64,000 nt of DNA, taken from Bradyrhizobium arachidis. GTDB lineage: Bacteria > Pseudomonadota > Alphaproteobacteria > Rhizobiales > Xanthobacteraceae. Both the position numbers and the translations under genes were made by a program. Positions 32,709-50,076 of this stretch are shown here, piece by piece; the stretch's first letter is position 1; every line of letters starts with the position of its first letter. The notes under the pieces are model-generated. The model was given only the letters and a program-made list of their open reading frames with translations. It did not search any database and was not told where the DNA came from. The stretch spans positions 6,262,001 to 6,326,000 of the forward strand of contig NZ_CP030050.1 of the NCBI RefSeq assembly GCF_015291705.1, read 5' to 3'.

Positions 32709-34769
32709 CTAGTCGTCGTCCTCGTCCTCGACCTTGTCGAAGAACGAATAACGCAAGCTGTCGGCGTCGGCGTACCACTGGCCCGGGCCCTTGCCCGCGG
32801 CGAGCGTCGCCTCCCAGAGCGCGTCGGTGCAGTCCTTGCGGTGCATCGACAGGTCGAAGCCGTTGCCGAAGAACAGCTCGGACCATTCCCACCAGGTGCC
32901 GAGCTTCTTGACCCCGCGCAGGAGGTCGTAGCGGTCGATCACCACCGAGGCCATGTCCGAGGTGATCGAGCCGAACACGAGTCCGGTCTTGACCACGCGG
33001 TTGAGCTCGCGGATCGCGCGGACCACCTGCTTCGGGGACACGTGGCAGAGGCTGGTCTCGAACACGAAGTCGAAGCTGCCATCCTTGAACGGCATGTCGG
33101 TGATCGAGCCGAGCTTGTTGTACTTCTTCAGCGCCTTCGGCGTTTTCGCATGGATGGCGCGGTTGCTTTCGATGCCCCAGGCATCGATGCCGCGCTCGCG
33201 CAGCGCGCCGACCAGCTCGCCGCTGGCCGAGCCCGCGACCAGGAGCTTTGAGCCCTTGGCCTTGCCCCAGACGATGCCGATCAGCTTGGACAGGTAATCG
33301 GGATCGGTGAAGTGCTTCCAGGCTTCGTGATAGGGACCGAGGCCGCGATAGTTCTCGAAATAGTCGCGATCGATCTTGTCGGAGACCTGCGCCTCGCCCT
33401 GCGCGCGCTCGCGGCGCAGGCGCATCATCTCGGTCAGGATGATGTCGGTCGCGGCATCCGAGGAATCGAGCAGGCCGTTCAGCGTGGAGTCGAACAGATA
33501 GTCGCCGACCACCACGATGCCGGGATGTTCCTTCGGCTCGGGGCGATGGTTGGTCATGACGTCGCGCACCGGCAGACCGCCCGGCAGCGCGTTCACCGAC
33601 GACAGCCAGCGGTGGATCTTGCCTTCCAGGAAATGCGCGCGGGCATCGCCGAGCGAGGCGGGCAGCGATTTCAGCGCGGCGTCGATCAGCTCCTGGTCCG
33701 AGAGGTTGGCGAAGGCCAGCGCATCGGAGCCGGGAATGAGCCAGTTCAACACGCCGTGCTTGCCGACGTCGTGGCGCGCGCCCTCGTTGTAGACGCAGCA
33801 GCCGCCGAAGGCCTCCGACATGAACCAGGCGCCGGGAATCTTCTCGCCCCAGAACGGGGCGTCGAACAGGATCGAGACACGCAGATAGTGCGCGGGACGG
33901 TCGAAATAGGAGACGTGCTTGACCATCGACTTGCGCAGCTGCTCGCCTTCCCACCCCATCGTAGCGAGCCAGGAATGCGGCAGGCAGACCAGCACGAGGT
34001 CGAAGTCGCGCGTCTCCGGACCCTTGCCATTCATCATCTTGAGCTGATAGCGGCCGGTCGGCGCCTTGCCGACGGTGAGCACGCGGTGATTGAGCTGGAT
34101 GTCGGCGTTGACCTCCGACTGCAGGCACTCGATCAGCTGCTCGTTGCCGTTCTGGATGGAGTAGAGGCCGATATAGCCGTCGACATCCATCAGGTAGTTC
34201 TTGAGCGCGTTGAGGCCGTTGGTGTTGTGGCTTTCGGTCGCGATGTCCGAGCGCGCCATCACCTTGAAGAAGCGCTTTGCGGTCTCGTCCTCGACCTCCT
34301 CGTCGAGCACCTGCTCGGCGGTCTTGTAGGCCCAGGGGTTCTCGTTGTCGTGCGCGCCGACGCCCTCGTAATATTCGATCGGCGACATCATTTCGGCGCA
34401 ACGGTTGCGGAACGCCTCGATCGCAGCGGCGGTCTTCGCACCGTATTTGCGGCGCATGCCGGGCACGTCGTCGAGCAGCTCGCCGCCGAACTGCACCTGC
34501 TCGGCGTCCATCGGGATGGTCTGAAGTCCGAAATGCTGGATCAGCTCGCGCAGCGGGTCCGGGCCCGTCATCGAGTAGTCGTAGATCTCGGCAACGCCGG
34601 CCTCGTACATCGCGGGCGCGGAATCGAATTTGCGCGTGACGATCTTGCCGCCGAGCCGATCGGACGCCTCGAAGATGGTGATGCGGCAGAGGTCGCCGAG
34701 CTTACGCTTTAGATACCAGGCACTCATCAGCCCGCCGGGGCCGCCGCCTACGATTGCGAGATCAAGCAT
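32709..34769 (-). CDS. Fusion: amine-oxidase/PPO-like flavoprotein plus SAM methyltransferase
   Basis: 686 residues. The N-terminal half (1-470) is an FAD oxidoreductase of the amine oxidase/protoporphyrinogen oxidase type: LDLAIVGGGPGGLMSAWYL at 3-21, then DRLGGKIVTR, and a C-terminal FAD contact PGIVVVGDYLFDSTLNGLLDSS. The C-terminal part (about 500-670) is a class I methyltransferase: KLLVAGSASGELVGALRERG (motif I, with an unusual AGSASG), WGIESNRA, DMPFKDGSFDFVFETSLCHV and LNRVVKTGLVFGSI. It ends in an acidic run (VEDEDDD), like its ABC neighbour. It probably oxidises and methylates one substrate, unknown. A terminator behind rpoC separates it from the core operon. Confidence 0.88.
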   Translation of the reverse strand: MLDLAIVGGGPGGLMSAWYLKRKLGDLCRITIFEASDRLGGKIVTRKFDSAPAMYEAGVAEIYDYSMTGPDPLRELIQHFGLQTIPMDAEQVQFGGELLDDVPGMRRKYGAKTAAAIEAFRNRCAEMMSPIEYYEGVGAHDNENPWAYKTAEQVLDEEVEDETAKRFFKVMARSDIATESHNTNGLNALKNYLMDVDGYIGLYSIQNGNEQLIECLQSEVNADIQLNHRVLTVGKAPTGRYQLKMMNGKGPETRDFDLVLVCLPHSWLATMGWEGEQLRKSMVKHVSYFDRPAHYLRVSILFDAPFWGEKIPGAWFMSEAFGGCCVYNEGARHDVGKHGVLNWLIPGSDALAFANLSDQELIDAALKSLPASLGDARAHFLEGKIHRWLSSVNALPGGLPVRDVMTNHRPEPKEHPGIVVVGDYLFDSTLNGLLDSSDAATDIILTEMMRLRRERAQGEAQVSDKIDRDYFENYRGLGPYHEAWKHFTDPDYLSKLIGIVWGKAKGSKLLVAGSASGELVGALRERGIDAWGIESNRAIHAKTPKALKKYNKLGSITDMPFKDGSFDFVFETSLCHVSPKQVVRAIRELNRVVKTGLVFGSITSDMASVVIDRYDLLRGVKKLGTWWEWSELFFGNGFDLSMHRKDCTDALWEATLAAGKGPGQWYADADSLRYSFFDKVEDEDDD

Positions 34770-34904
34770 GTCAGTTCCGTGGTCTCCGGCCCTGCCCCCG
34801 TCACGGGATCCACCGGTCTAAGCTGCCCTAGCAGAAGCGCTTTTGCGCCTGAAGGAAAGATGAACAAAGGTTGATCCCGCACCGCAACAGGGAAACAAAG
34901 CAGC

Positions 34905-34931
34905 AAAAAGGCCGGCTTGCGCCGGCCTTTT
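34905..34931 (-). terminator. Rho-independent terminator of rplJL-rpoBC
   Basis: An 11-bp stem (AAAAGGCCGGC / GCCGGCCTTTT) with loop TTGC, followed on the minus strand by TTTTTGCTG. It is 32 nt after the rpoC stop, isolating rpoBC from the flavoprotein-methyltransferase gene. Confidence 0.95.
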
Positions 34932-34962
34932 CATTGTCCTCGGTATTCTTACGGATGAACGA

Positions 34963-39159
<4,197 letters not shown>

Positions 39160-39252
39160 CGTCTTCTCCTCGCGTGCCGGTCGCCTCCGGCCGCAAATTC
39201 GAAAATCACTCGAGCAGGGCGCCCTGCCCTCAAGGCCTCAGGCCGGGCGCCG

Positions 39253-39278
39253 ATGCCCGGCCGTCGAAGGCCGGGCAT
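39253..39278. repeat. Perfect inverted repeat in the rpoB-rpoC gap
   Basis: ATGCCCGGCC / GGCCGGGCAT: 10-bp perfect arms with a 6-nt loop. An alternative 7-bp hairpin GCCGGGC / GCCCGGC at 39242-39261 competes for the same bases. It ends 11 nt from the rpoB stop and is not followed by a T-run. It may be an RNA-processing or repeat element. Confidence 0.75.
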
Positions 39279-39289
39279 GAAAGGTCGAA

Positions 39290-43408
<4,119 letters not shown>

Positions 43409-43892
43409 CGTGGCCTCTCATTTCGTCGCCCGCTCTGGGCGCGCCGTCCGGAACGCGGCTGCCACCGCTTCCCGGGTTGAATTTTTCGAACCCGTTTTGG
43501 GGGTCGGAAACTCAGTTTCAGGCGGGAATGTCCTGAATCTGTTCTTCAGACCTTCAAAACGCAAAACGACGCGCGGGGCGCTGCTGCGCGCCCGCCCGTC
43601 ACAACGATCGTCTTCACGGACTGCAAAAGCCCGAAATAGCCTGCTCTCCCAACGGCTTACAGGGAAATCCGGCCTCCCTGCCCACCGCGCTTTCGTGCTG
43701 TCGACCCGATATGGGGCGACAATAGTGTAGATTCGAGGGTTAAACCCGCAAATCCCCACACTTTTTCGTGTTCGGCCTACGTCGGGGCGTTCCGTCGCAC
43801 GCCTTTTGCATCCGGCCCGCCCCCTTGGAGGGTGGACCAAGATCCCGGGCTGAGCCGATGCTCGCCCGGGATCCCGTACCAGTAAGCCGTGC
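43409..43892. other. rplL-rpoB intergenic region with attenuator-like hairpin
   Basis: About 480 bp without a gene. GATCCCGGGC / GCCCGGGATC (43841-43850 and 43864-43873) forms a perfect 10-bp stem 20 nt after the rplL stop. The minus strand has no clear T-run behind it. In many bacteria a partial terminator or RNase III site lies here and lowers rpoBC relative to rplJL; this hairpin is the best candidate. I see no further confident signals. Confidence 0.65.
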
Positions 43893-44270
43893 TTACTTGA
43901 GCTCGACCTTGGCGCCAGCCTTCTCGATCTGGGCCTTGATCTTCTCGGCTTCTTCCTTGTTCACGCCTTCCTTCAGCGGCTTCGGAGCACCCTCGACGAG
44001 GTCCTTTGCTTCCTTGAGGCCGAGACCGGTGATGGCGCGGACTTCCTTGATGACCTCGATCTTCTTCTCGCCGGCAGAGGCGAGAACGACCGTGAACTCG
44101 GTCTTCTCTTCCGCCGGAGCGGCGGCAGCGCCACCACCAGCCGGGCCGGCCACGGCGACAGCCGCGGCAGCCGAAACGCCCCACTTCTCTTCGAGGAGCT
44201 TCGCCAGTTCAGCGGCTTCGAGCACGGTGAGGCTCGAGAGGTCGTCAACGATCTTCTGCAAGTCAGCCAT
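43893..44270 (-). CDS. rplL: 50S ribosomal protein L7/L12
   Basis: Acidic stalk protein present in several copies on L10, recruiting translational GTPases. 125 residues: [29 protein letters not shown], an Ala/Gly/Pro hinge ([20 protein letters not shown]), then the C-terminal domain [57 protein letters not shown]. 54 nt after rplJ. Confidence 0.99.
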   Translation of the reverse strand: MADLQKIVDDLSSLTVLEAAELAKLLEEKWGVSAAAAVAVAGPAGGGAAAAPAEEKTEFTVVLASAGEKKIEVIKEVRAITGLGLKEAKDLVEGAPKPLKEGVNKEEAEKIKAQIEKAGAKVELK

Positions 44271-44324
44271 TGTTCAGTTTCCTTACGTGTATGTCTGGTT
44301 CGGGTTTGAGTTTTGCGAAGGGCG

Positions 44325-44843
44325 TCAGGCCGCTTCGCCCTTTGAGGCATGAGCCTGGATGACGCGCGCGAGCTTGCCCGCGGGCGCGTTGGCGAGCTGA
44401 GCCAGCTTGGTCGCCGGGGCCACAAGCAGGCCGACGATCTTGCCGCGCAGTTCATCAAGCGACGGCAGCGAGGCAAGTGCCTTCACGCCGTCGACATTCA
44501 GGACGGTCTTCCCCATCGATCCGCCGACGATGACGAACTTTTCGTTCGCCTTGGCGAATTCAATGGCGACCTTTGGCGCCGCTACCGGATCGTTCGAGGT
44601 GGCGATCACGGTCGGCCCCTTCAGCATGGGGCCGATGGCAACGACGTCAGTGCCTTCAAGAGCAATTTTGGCGAGACGGTTCTTCGAGACCTTCACCGCA
44701 GCGCCCGCCTGCTTCATCTGCTGGCGCAGCTTCTGCATCTGGGCGACGGTGAGGCCGGAATATTGAGCAACGACCGCGACGCTCGTGGTCTTGAAGACCT
44801 CATTGAGCTGTTCGACCGCTTCCTTTTTTGCCGCTCGTTCCAC
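44325..44843 (-). CDS. rplJ: 50S ribosomal protein L10
   Basis: Stalk base that carries L7/L12 dimers; L10 also represses its own mRNA in many bacteria. I choose the GTG at 44843 ([20 protein letters not shown], 172 residues) because GGAGAG lies 9 nt upstream. An ATG at 44870 has no Shine-Dalgarno and would add MTANRRELA. Motifs: [20 protein letters not shown], and [39 protein letters not shown] at the L12-binding C-terminus. Confidence 0.95.
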   Translation of the reverse strand: MERAAKKEAVEQLNEVFKTTSVAVVAQYSGLTVAQMQKLRQQMKQAGAAVKVSKNRLAKIALEGTDVVAIGPMLKGPTVIATSNDPVAAPKVAIEFAKANEKFVIVGGSMGKTVLNVDGVKALASLPSLDELRGKIVGLLVAPATKLAQLANAPAGKLARVIQAHASKGEAA

Positions 44844-45574
44844 AGCAAGCTCTCTCCGGTTGGCGGTCATCGCGAAAAGCGGGACCGCCGGGTTGCACCC
44901 ATCGTCCCGCCCAAACCTGAACCTCCGGGCCAAAACCCTTCGGACGCGCCGGGCAAGACGACAATTCAAAGCCTGCCCTCCGGGAACCCCTTAGAGGTCC
45001 ACGGCGTGTCGAGGTCCGAACCAGACCCGTTTCGCAAAGCCAGCCCTTAAAGCTGAGTGCGAAGTGAAATCCGGTCTTCACCCGTCTATGCAGGCCATGC
45101 GATTAAGCCGTTGAGAAATCGAAATTCCCCGCGGGCGCCTGCAGTCTTGGACAGGACAAGGTCAGCCGGCGAACCGCCCGACCTCTGCCCGCATCCCTTC
45201 CGGCCGACAGTCTTTCCTTCCTTTTCGGGCAAATCCTCGCGGACGTCCTGAAAAGGAATGAGCTCCTGCCGTGTCGGGTTTTCGGAATGCGTGCACGAAC
45301 GCGCCAGCCGAGGCCGGCACGTCCGGAAGCGGTTCTTTAACCGCTCTCTGCCGGCTTGCCAAGAGCAAAATTCGCACCAGTTCCGATCCGATGCCGGTGG
45401 GACTGGAACCCCGCGCCAAAGGCGTGGTCCCGCCGAGGGTTAGCGAAGTCTTTTCGCACAATGCCGCATCGGAATGCACGCCTTACGGATCAGGCAAGGC
45501 TTCTCAGCTATGGGTTGAGCTTCGCACCCTCTTCTCCTCCAAGTTCCCTCTGAAGCGCAAATCGACAGGGATCA
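44844..45574. other. Upstream region of rplJ (divergent from the membrane protein)
   Basis: About 730 bp without a convincing gene. It must contain the rplJ promoter and its leader. One weak minus-strand candidate is CTTGGC, 17 nt, TTAAAG around 45330-45360, and another promoter should serve the plus-strand gene at 45575. The leader may hold an L10-binding fold, which I cannot model by eye. No repeat family seen. Confidence 0.5.
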
Positions 45575-47224
45575 ATGATCCGGCACACCGTCACCCTGCT
45601 CCTCGGACTGGCGATCCTCGCGGCGGCCTATTGGGTGCTGGCAAGCTGGCCGATCATCGCGCTGGTCTTCTTCTTCCTCGTGCGGGATGTCGCTGGCGGC
45701 CTCAACGTCCTCTGGTTGGCCGTCATCGTCGGAATGATGGCTTTTGGCGCGACCCGAAGACATCCCGGGCTCGTCGCGGCGCCGCTGCTGTTCTTCGCGG
45801 CCTGGTTCGGCGTCTCCGTCGTGGACCGCTACAAGGCCGAGGCGGAGACCGATCCGTCCCTTGCCGTCCGGACCATACCGGCGGAACTGAAGGACATCCG
45901 CACCGTCACCCTGGTCACCCGCGGGGTCCGGGGCTGCTGCGGACAGGTCTCGCTGCTGGCCGATCATCTGGTCGATCGCTATGTCCATGCCGCCGACGAC
46001 GAGAAAGGCCATATCGGACCGATCCAGATGACCGAGCTTGCCGCGGCCAAGGATTGCACCGCTGAGGAGCTCCGCCGGTCCGAACTGCTGCAACGCGCCG
46101 GCCGGATCGGCGAATGCCTGAAGACAACGACGATCGACAGCATTCCCGACGGGCTCGTAGTTAGGATGCAGCCCAGGCCCTACTATCCCATGGTCGGTTG
46201 CTGCACCGTCGGCACGCTCAATGTCCGGCAGAACGGCGAGGAGCGCGTCGCGGCGACCTGGCACTCCGGCCGGCGCGTCGTGCGCAGCTACGCCCCGCTA
46301 TTCGGGAGGCCGAACGCACCCGATCCGACCGTGTCGGTGTGGTCGGGATTCGCGGGCGGTCCATCGCAGATGGTCTGGATCGGCGGTCCCACCTTCACCG
46401 CCGAGGACCTCGCGGCCGCGGCCTACGGCATCGACTGGGCTGCACCGCCGAAGACACCCGACGTCAGCATCGCCGAGCTGATCCGCCGCGCGGTCGAGAT
46501 TTCCAAGGGCCCCACCCGCACCGCCGCCCTCGACATCGCGCTGGCCGTGCAGGCCAAGGGCGGCGTCAATGACGAGCTGCTCCGCATGATGGCCTCCTTC
46601 ATCGAACTGTCGAGCAGCCACAGCCCCGCCTATCAATCGATCCAGAAATTCTGGTTCAAGCTTGATCCCGGCCGGCAGCGCCAGTTCATCGACCTGATCG
46701 TGGCGCGCATGAAGGACCCGGCCATAGGCTTCGACTACAATCGCGCCGAGCTGCCGTTCCACTGGGATGCCGCGAAATTCCCCGGCATCCCGGATCAGGC
46801 GCTGCTCGTCTTTGAGGAACGACGCGACCTGAAGACCTGGCAATATGAGCTGGCGCTGCGGCTCGCGGCCAAGGCCGCCTTCGGATCGGATCAATATGCT
46901 GCCGAGCAGCGCCAGCGCTTTGGCTTGATCCGGGACGATTCCAGCGACGCATTCAGCAGCCGCGCGCTGGCGTTCAAGCGCGTCTACTTTCTGGGCAATG
47001 ACGAGCAGCGCGAATTCTACGCCGACCAGCTCGATCGCGTTCCTGATGCGATGCTCGAACAGTTCCTGATCGCGACCGGCTGGCATCGCAGCCCGCATGA
47101 GCCGAACGCGACGGTTACGACCCGGATGCTGCGCGAACGCGCCGCGGCCCGCATCGCGGCGGTGACAGACGACAAGCTCAGGCGCGATCTCCAGGAGAGA
47201 TTCCGCCTCGATCGCGCCAGCTAG
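45575..47224 (+). CDS. Unrecognised protein with N-terminal membrane segments
   Basis: 549 residues, AGGGA before the ATG. Residues 1-75 form two or three hydrophobic helices (TVTLLLGLAILAAAYWVLAS, IIALVFFFLVRDVAGGLNVL, HPGLVAAPLLFFAAWFGV). The remaining 470 residues look soluble: a first part with several Cys (RGVRGCCGQVSLL, VGCCTVGTLNVRQNGEERV), then a helical C-terminal part. I do not recognise a family. It stands between rplA and rplJ, opposite in strand, and its stop TAG overlaps the stop of the convergent dehydrogenase on a shared CTAG. Function unknown. Confidence 0.75.
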   Translation: MIRHTVTLLLGLAILAAAYWVLASWPIIALVFFFLVRDVAGGLNVLWLAVIVGMMAFGATRRHPGLVAAPLLFFAAWFGVSVVDRYKAEAETDPSLAVRTIPAELKDIRTVTLVTRGVRGCCGQVSLLADHLVDRYVHAADDEKGHIGPIQMTELAAAKDCTAEELRRSELLQRAGRIGECLKTTTIDSIPDGLVVRMQPRPYYPMVGCCTVGTLNVRQNGEERVAATWHSGRRVVRSYAPLFGRPNAPDPTVSVWSGFAGGPSQMVWIGGPTFTAEDLAAAAYGIDWAAPPKTPDVSIAELIRRAVEISKGPTRTAALDIALAVQAKGGVNDELLRMMASFIELSSSHSPAYQSIQKFWFKLDPGRQRQFIDLIVARMKDPAIGFDYNRAELPFHWDAAKFPGIPDQALLVFEERRDLKTWQYELALRLAAKAAFGSDQYAAEQRQRFGLIRDDSSDAFSSRALAFKRVYFLGNDEQREFYADQLDRVPDAMLEQFLIATGWHRSPHEPNATVTTRMLRERAAARIAAVTDDKLRRDLQERFRLDRAS

Positions 47225-48171
47225 GTCTTGACCGCGTAAGGCAGCGGCTTGCCCGCGAAGAATGCGGTGAGGTTCGCCAGCACGCAGTTCTGCATGGCGA
47301 CGTGCGAGTCCAGGGTATGGCCGCCGATATGCGGGGCGAACACGACGTTGGGCAGCGCGGTCAGCGCGTCGGGGGCGTGCGGTTCCTTCTCGAAGACGTC
47401 GAGGCCGGCGCCGGCGATGGTCTTGTCGGTGAGCGCCGCGACCAGGGCCTTCTCGTCGATGACAGAGCCGCGGGAAATATTGACGACATAGCCATCCGCG
47501 CCGAGGCGCTTCAGGATATCGGCGTTGACGACGTGCTGGGTCTCGGCCCCTGCCCGGACCGCGATCATCAGCACGCTGCACCAGTCGGCCAGCGCCTCCA
47601 GCGACGGGAAATACTGATACGGCAGATCGTATTGGGTGCGGCTGAAATAACCGACCTCGCTCTCGAAGGCGGCGCAGCGCGCGGCGATCTTGCGGCCGAT
47701 CTCGCCCATGCCATAGACGCCGATGCGGCGGCCGGGCATGCCGGCCTGCGGCCGCATCATCGGCGACTGTTTTGACGCGGCCCAGTCGCCGCTGCGGACA
47801 TATTGGTCGGCCACCAAGATCCGCCGCGTCGTCGCCAGCATCAGGGTCATCGCGATGTCGGCGACCGAGGCGGCATTGGCGCCCGGGCTGTGACCGACCG
47901 CGATGTTGCGGCTAGCTGCCGCCTTCAGATCGACACCGTCATAGCCGGTACCGTAGCAGACGATGGCGCCGAGCTTCGAAAACAGGTCCATCGCCTCCGC
48001 GCCAAGCGGCGAGCCGCCAGCGGTCAGCATCGCACGGATGCCGCCGAGCTCGTCGGCCGGAAACACCTCATGCGCCGGCTTGCCACCGGTGTCGAGCAGC
48101 TCGAACTGCTCGGCGAAGCGCGCCATCATCGTCTTGGGAAAGCGCGAATAGATCAGGACCTTGTCAGCCAT
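47221..48171 (-). CDS. D-2-hydroxyacid dehydrogenase
   Basis: NAD(P)-dependent reductase of 2-oxoacids, 316 residues from ATG 48171 (MADKVLIYSRFPKTMMARF). The Rossmann fold has GVYGMGEIGRKIAARC. The catalytic residues Arg (NISRGSVIDEKALVAAL), Glu (DVFEKEPHAPDAL) and His (FAPHIGGHTLDS) are in place. Glyoxylate or hydroxypyruvate is the most likely substrate given the family, but phosphoglycerate or others cannot be excluded. It stands after rplA on the same strand, behind the rplA terminator, so it is probably transcribed separately. Confidence 0.88.
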   Translation of the reverse strand: MADKVLIYSRFPKTMMARFAEQFELLDTGGKPAHEVFPADELGGIRAMLTAGGSPLGAEAMDLFSKLGAIVCYGTGYDGVDLKAAASRNIAVGHSPGANAASVADIAMTLMLATTRRILVADQYVRSGDWAASKQSPMMRPQAGMPGRRIGVYGMGEIGRKIAARCAAFESEVGYFSRTQYDLPYQYFPSLEALADWCSVLMIAVRAGAETQHVVNADILKRLGADGYVVNISRGSVIDEKALVAALTDKTIAGAGLDVFEKEPHAPDALTALPNVVFAPHIGGHTLDSHVAMQNCVLANLTAFFAGKPLPYAVKT

Positions 48172-48207
48172 TGTTCTTGTTTCCAATGAATCCCGCAGAC
48201 AAACGAA

Positions 48208-48239
48208 AGGGGCGGAATCGGTTGCCCAATTCCGCCCCT
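48208..48239 (-). terminator. Terminator of the secE-nusG-rplK-rplA operon
   Basis: An 11-bp perfect stem (AGGGGCGGAAT / ATTCCGCCCCT) with a 10-nt loop, followed on the minus strand by TTTCGTTTG. It lies 22 nt after the rplA stop and ends the operon before the dehydrogenase gene. Confidence 0.85.
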
Positions 48240-48261
48240 CGCCTCATGCAATTTCCAAACC

Positions 48262-48954
48262 TCAGCCGAGAATGGTGCCCGGCTCGACCTTCACGCCCGG
48301 GCCCATCGTCGAGGACACCGCAACGCGCTGGATGTAGGTGCCCTTGGAGCCGGCCGGCTTCGCCTTCGAGACAGCATCGGCCAGAGCCTTGATGTTCTCG
48401 ACCAGCTTCTCCTCGGAGAACGAGGCCTTGCCGACGCCGGCCTGCAGGATGCCGGCCTTCTCGACACGGAACTCGACCGAGCCGCCCTTGGCACCCTTCA
48501 CCGCACCGGTGACGTCCATGGTCACGGTGCCGATCTTCGGGTTCGGCATCAGGCCGCGCGGGCCGAGCACCTTACCGAGACGGCCGACCAGCGGCATCAT
48601 GTCCGGGGTGGCGATGCAGCGGTCGAAATCGATCGAGCCGTTCTGCACCTTCTCGACCAGGTCCTCGGCGCCGACGACGTCGGCACCGGCGGCCTTGGCT
48701 TCATCGGCCTTGGCGCCGCGGGCGAACACGCCGACGCGGAGCGTACGGCCGGTGCCGTTCGGCAGGGTCACGACGCCGCGGACCATCTGGTCGGCGTGAC
48801 GCGGATCGACGCCGAGATTGATCGAAACCTCGATGGTCTCGTCGAACTTCGCTTTCGCGCGCTCCTTGACCATCTTGATGGCGTCCGCGAGCGGGTAAAG
48901 CTTTTCGCGGTCAATGCCTTCGCGGGCTTTGTTCAAACGCTTTCCGATTGCCAT
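48262..48954 (-). CDS. rplA: 50S ribosomal protein L1
   Basis: L1 stalk protein, which helps release E-site tRNA and represses rplKA translation in many bacteria. 230 residues: [74 protein letters not shown]. Full length, 6 nt after rplK. Confidence 0.99.
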   Translation of the reverse strand: MAIGKRLNKAREGIDREKLYPLADAIKMVKERAKAKFDETIEVSINLGVDPRHADQMVRGVVTLPNGTGRTLRVGVFARGAKADEAKAAGADVVGAEDLVEKVQNGSIDFDRCIATPDMMPLVGRLGKVLGPRGLMPNPKIGTVTMDVTGAVKGAKGGSVEFRVEKAGILQAGVGKASFSEEKLVENIKALADAVSKAKPAGSKGTYIQRVAVSSTMGPGVKVEPGTILG

Positions 48955-48960
48955 GACCGC

Positions 48961-49389
48961 TTACCCCGCAACTTCCAGACCCATCGAACGGGCGGAGCCC
49001 TCGACCATCTTCATGGCCGATTCGATGGTGTCGCAATTCAAGTCCTTCATCTTCTTCTCGGCGATCTCGCGCACCTGCGCCTTGGTCACCTTGCCGGCCT
49101 TGTCACGGCCCGGCGCCTTCGAGCCGGACTGGATCTTGGCGGCCTGCTTGAGGAAGTAGGACATCGGCGGCGTCTTCATCTCGAAGGTGAAGGAACGGTC
49201 CGCATAGATGGTGATGATCACCGGGATCGGGGTGTTCTTCTCTTCCTTCTGGGTCTGGGCGTTGAACGCCTTGCAGAACTCCATGATGTTGAGACCGCGC
49301 TGACCGAGCGCGGGACCGATCGGGGGCGAAGGATTCGCCGCACCGGCCGGGACCTGAAGCTTCAGGTATCCGGTCACTTTCTTTGCCAT
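48961..49389 (-). CDS. rplK: 50S ribosomal protein L11
   Basis: L11 is in the GTPase centre and senses uncharged tRNA with RelA. 142 residues: [83 protein letters not shown]. The thiostrepton-contact prolines ([11 protein letters not shown]) are normal. A 132-nt gap separates it from nusG. Confidence 0.99.
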   Translation of the reverse strand: MAKKVTGYLKLQVPAGAANPSPPIGPALGQRGLNIMEFCKAFNAQTQKEEKNTPIPVIITIYADRSFTFEMKTPPMSYFLKQAAKIQSGSKAPGRDKAGKVTKAQVREIAEKKMKDLNCDTIESAMKMVEGSARSMGLEVAG

Positions 49390-49521
49390 GTATCACTCCT
49401 GTTGTGCCGGCTAGGCCGGCGGTTTCAGGTTCGTGGTCTGGGTCGGATGCGGCTGGCAACCGCCCTCTCCCTCCCACGGCCTCTCTTTGCGCAAGACCTT
49501 ACGGCTTTGCGCGCTACCCGA

Positions 49522-50076
49522 TCAGACCTTCTCGACCTGACCGAATTCCAGTTCGACCGGCGTTGCGCGGCCGAAGATCGACACTGCGACCTTCACGCGC
49601 GAGCGCGCCTCGTCGATTTCCTCGACCACACCCGAGAACGAGGCGAACGGGCCGTCGGCCACGCGCACGTTCTCGCCGATCTCGAACGACACCGACGCCT
49701 TCGGCCGTTCCACGCCCTCCTGCACCTGGTGCAGGATGCGCATGGCCTCGGCTTCCGAGATCGGCATCGGCTTGTTTTCCGCGCCGAGGAAGCCCGTGAC
49801 CTTCGGGGTGTTCTTGATCAGATGAAACGCCTCGTCGGTCAGCTTCATCTTCACCAGCACGTAGCCCGGGAAGAACTTGCGCTCGGCGTCGATCTTGCGG
49901 CCGCGGCGCACTTCCGTGACCTTCTCGGTCGGAACCAGCACCAGCTCGAACAGCTCCTCGAGCCCGCGCTGCTTGGCCTGCTCGCGGATCGATTCGGCGA
50001 CCTTCTTCTCGAAGTTCGAATAGGCGTGGACGATGTACCAGCGCTTGTCGGTCAATTGAGCGGTTGCTGTTGCCAT
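49522..50076 (-). CDS. nusG: Transcription elongation/antitermination factor NusG
   Basis: Couples RNA polymerase to ribosomes and Rho. 184 residues. The NGN domain reads RWYIVHAYSNFEKKVAESIRE and FFPGYVLVKMKLTDEAFHLIKNTPKVTGFLG, and the KOW domain has GENVRVADGPFASFSGVVEEID. The start overlaps the secE stop by one base. Confidence 0.99.
   Translation of the reverse strand: MATATAQLTDKRWYIVHAYSNFEKKVAESIREQAKQRGLEELFELVLVPTEKVTEVRRGRKIDAERKFFPGYVLVKMKLTDEAFHLIKNTPKVTGFLGAENKPMPISEAEAMRILHQVQEGVERPKASVSFEIGENVRVADGPFASFSGVVEEIDEARSRVKVAVSIFGRATPVELEFGQVEKV

Noticed and set aside
44844..44870. ATG at 44870 as the rplJ start
   Set aside because: No Shine-Dalgarno upstream; the GTG at 44843 has GGAGAG and gives the normal L10 N-terminus and length.
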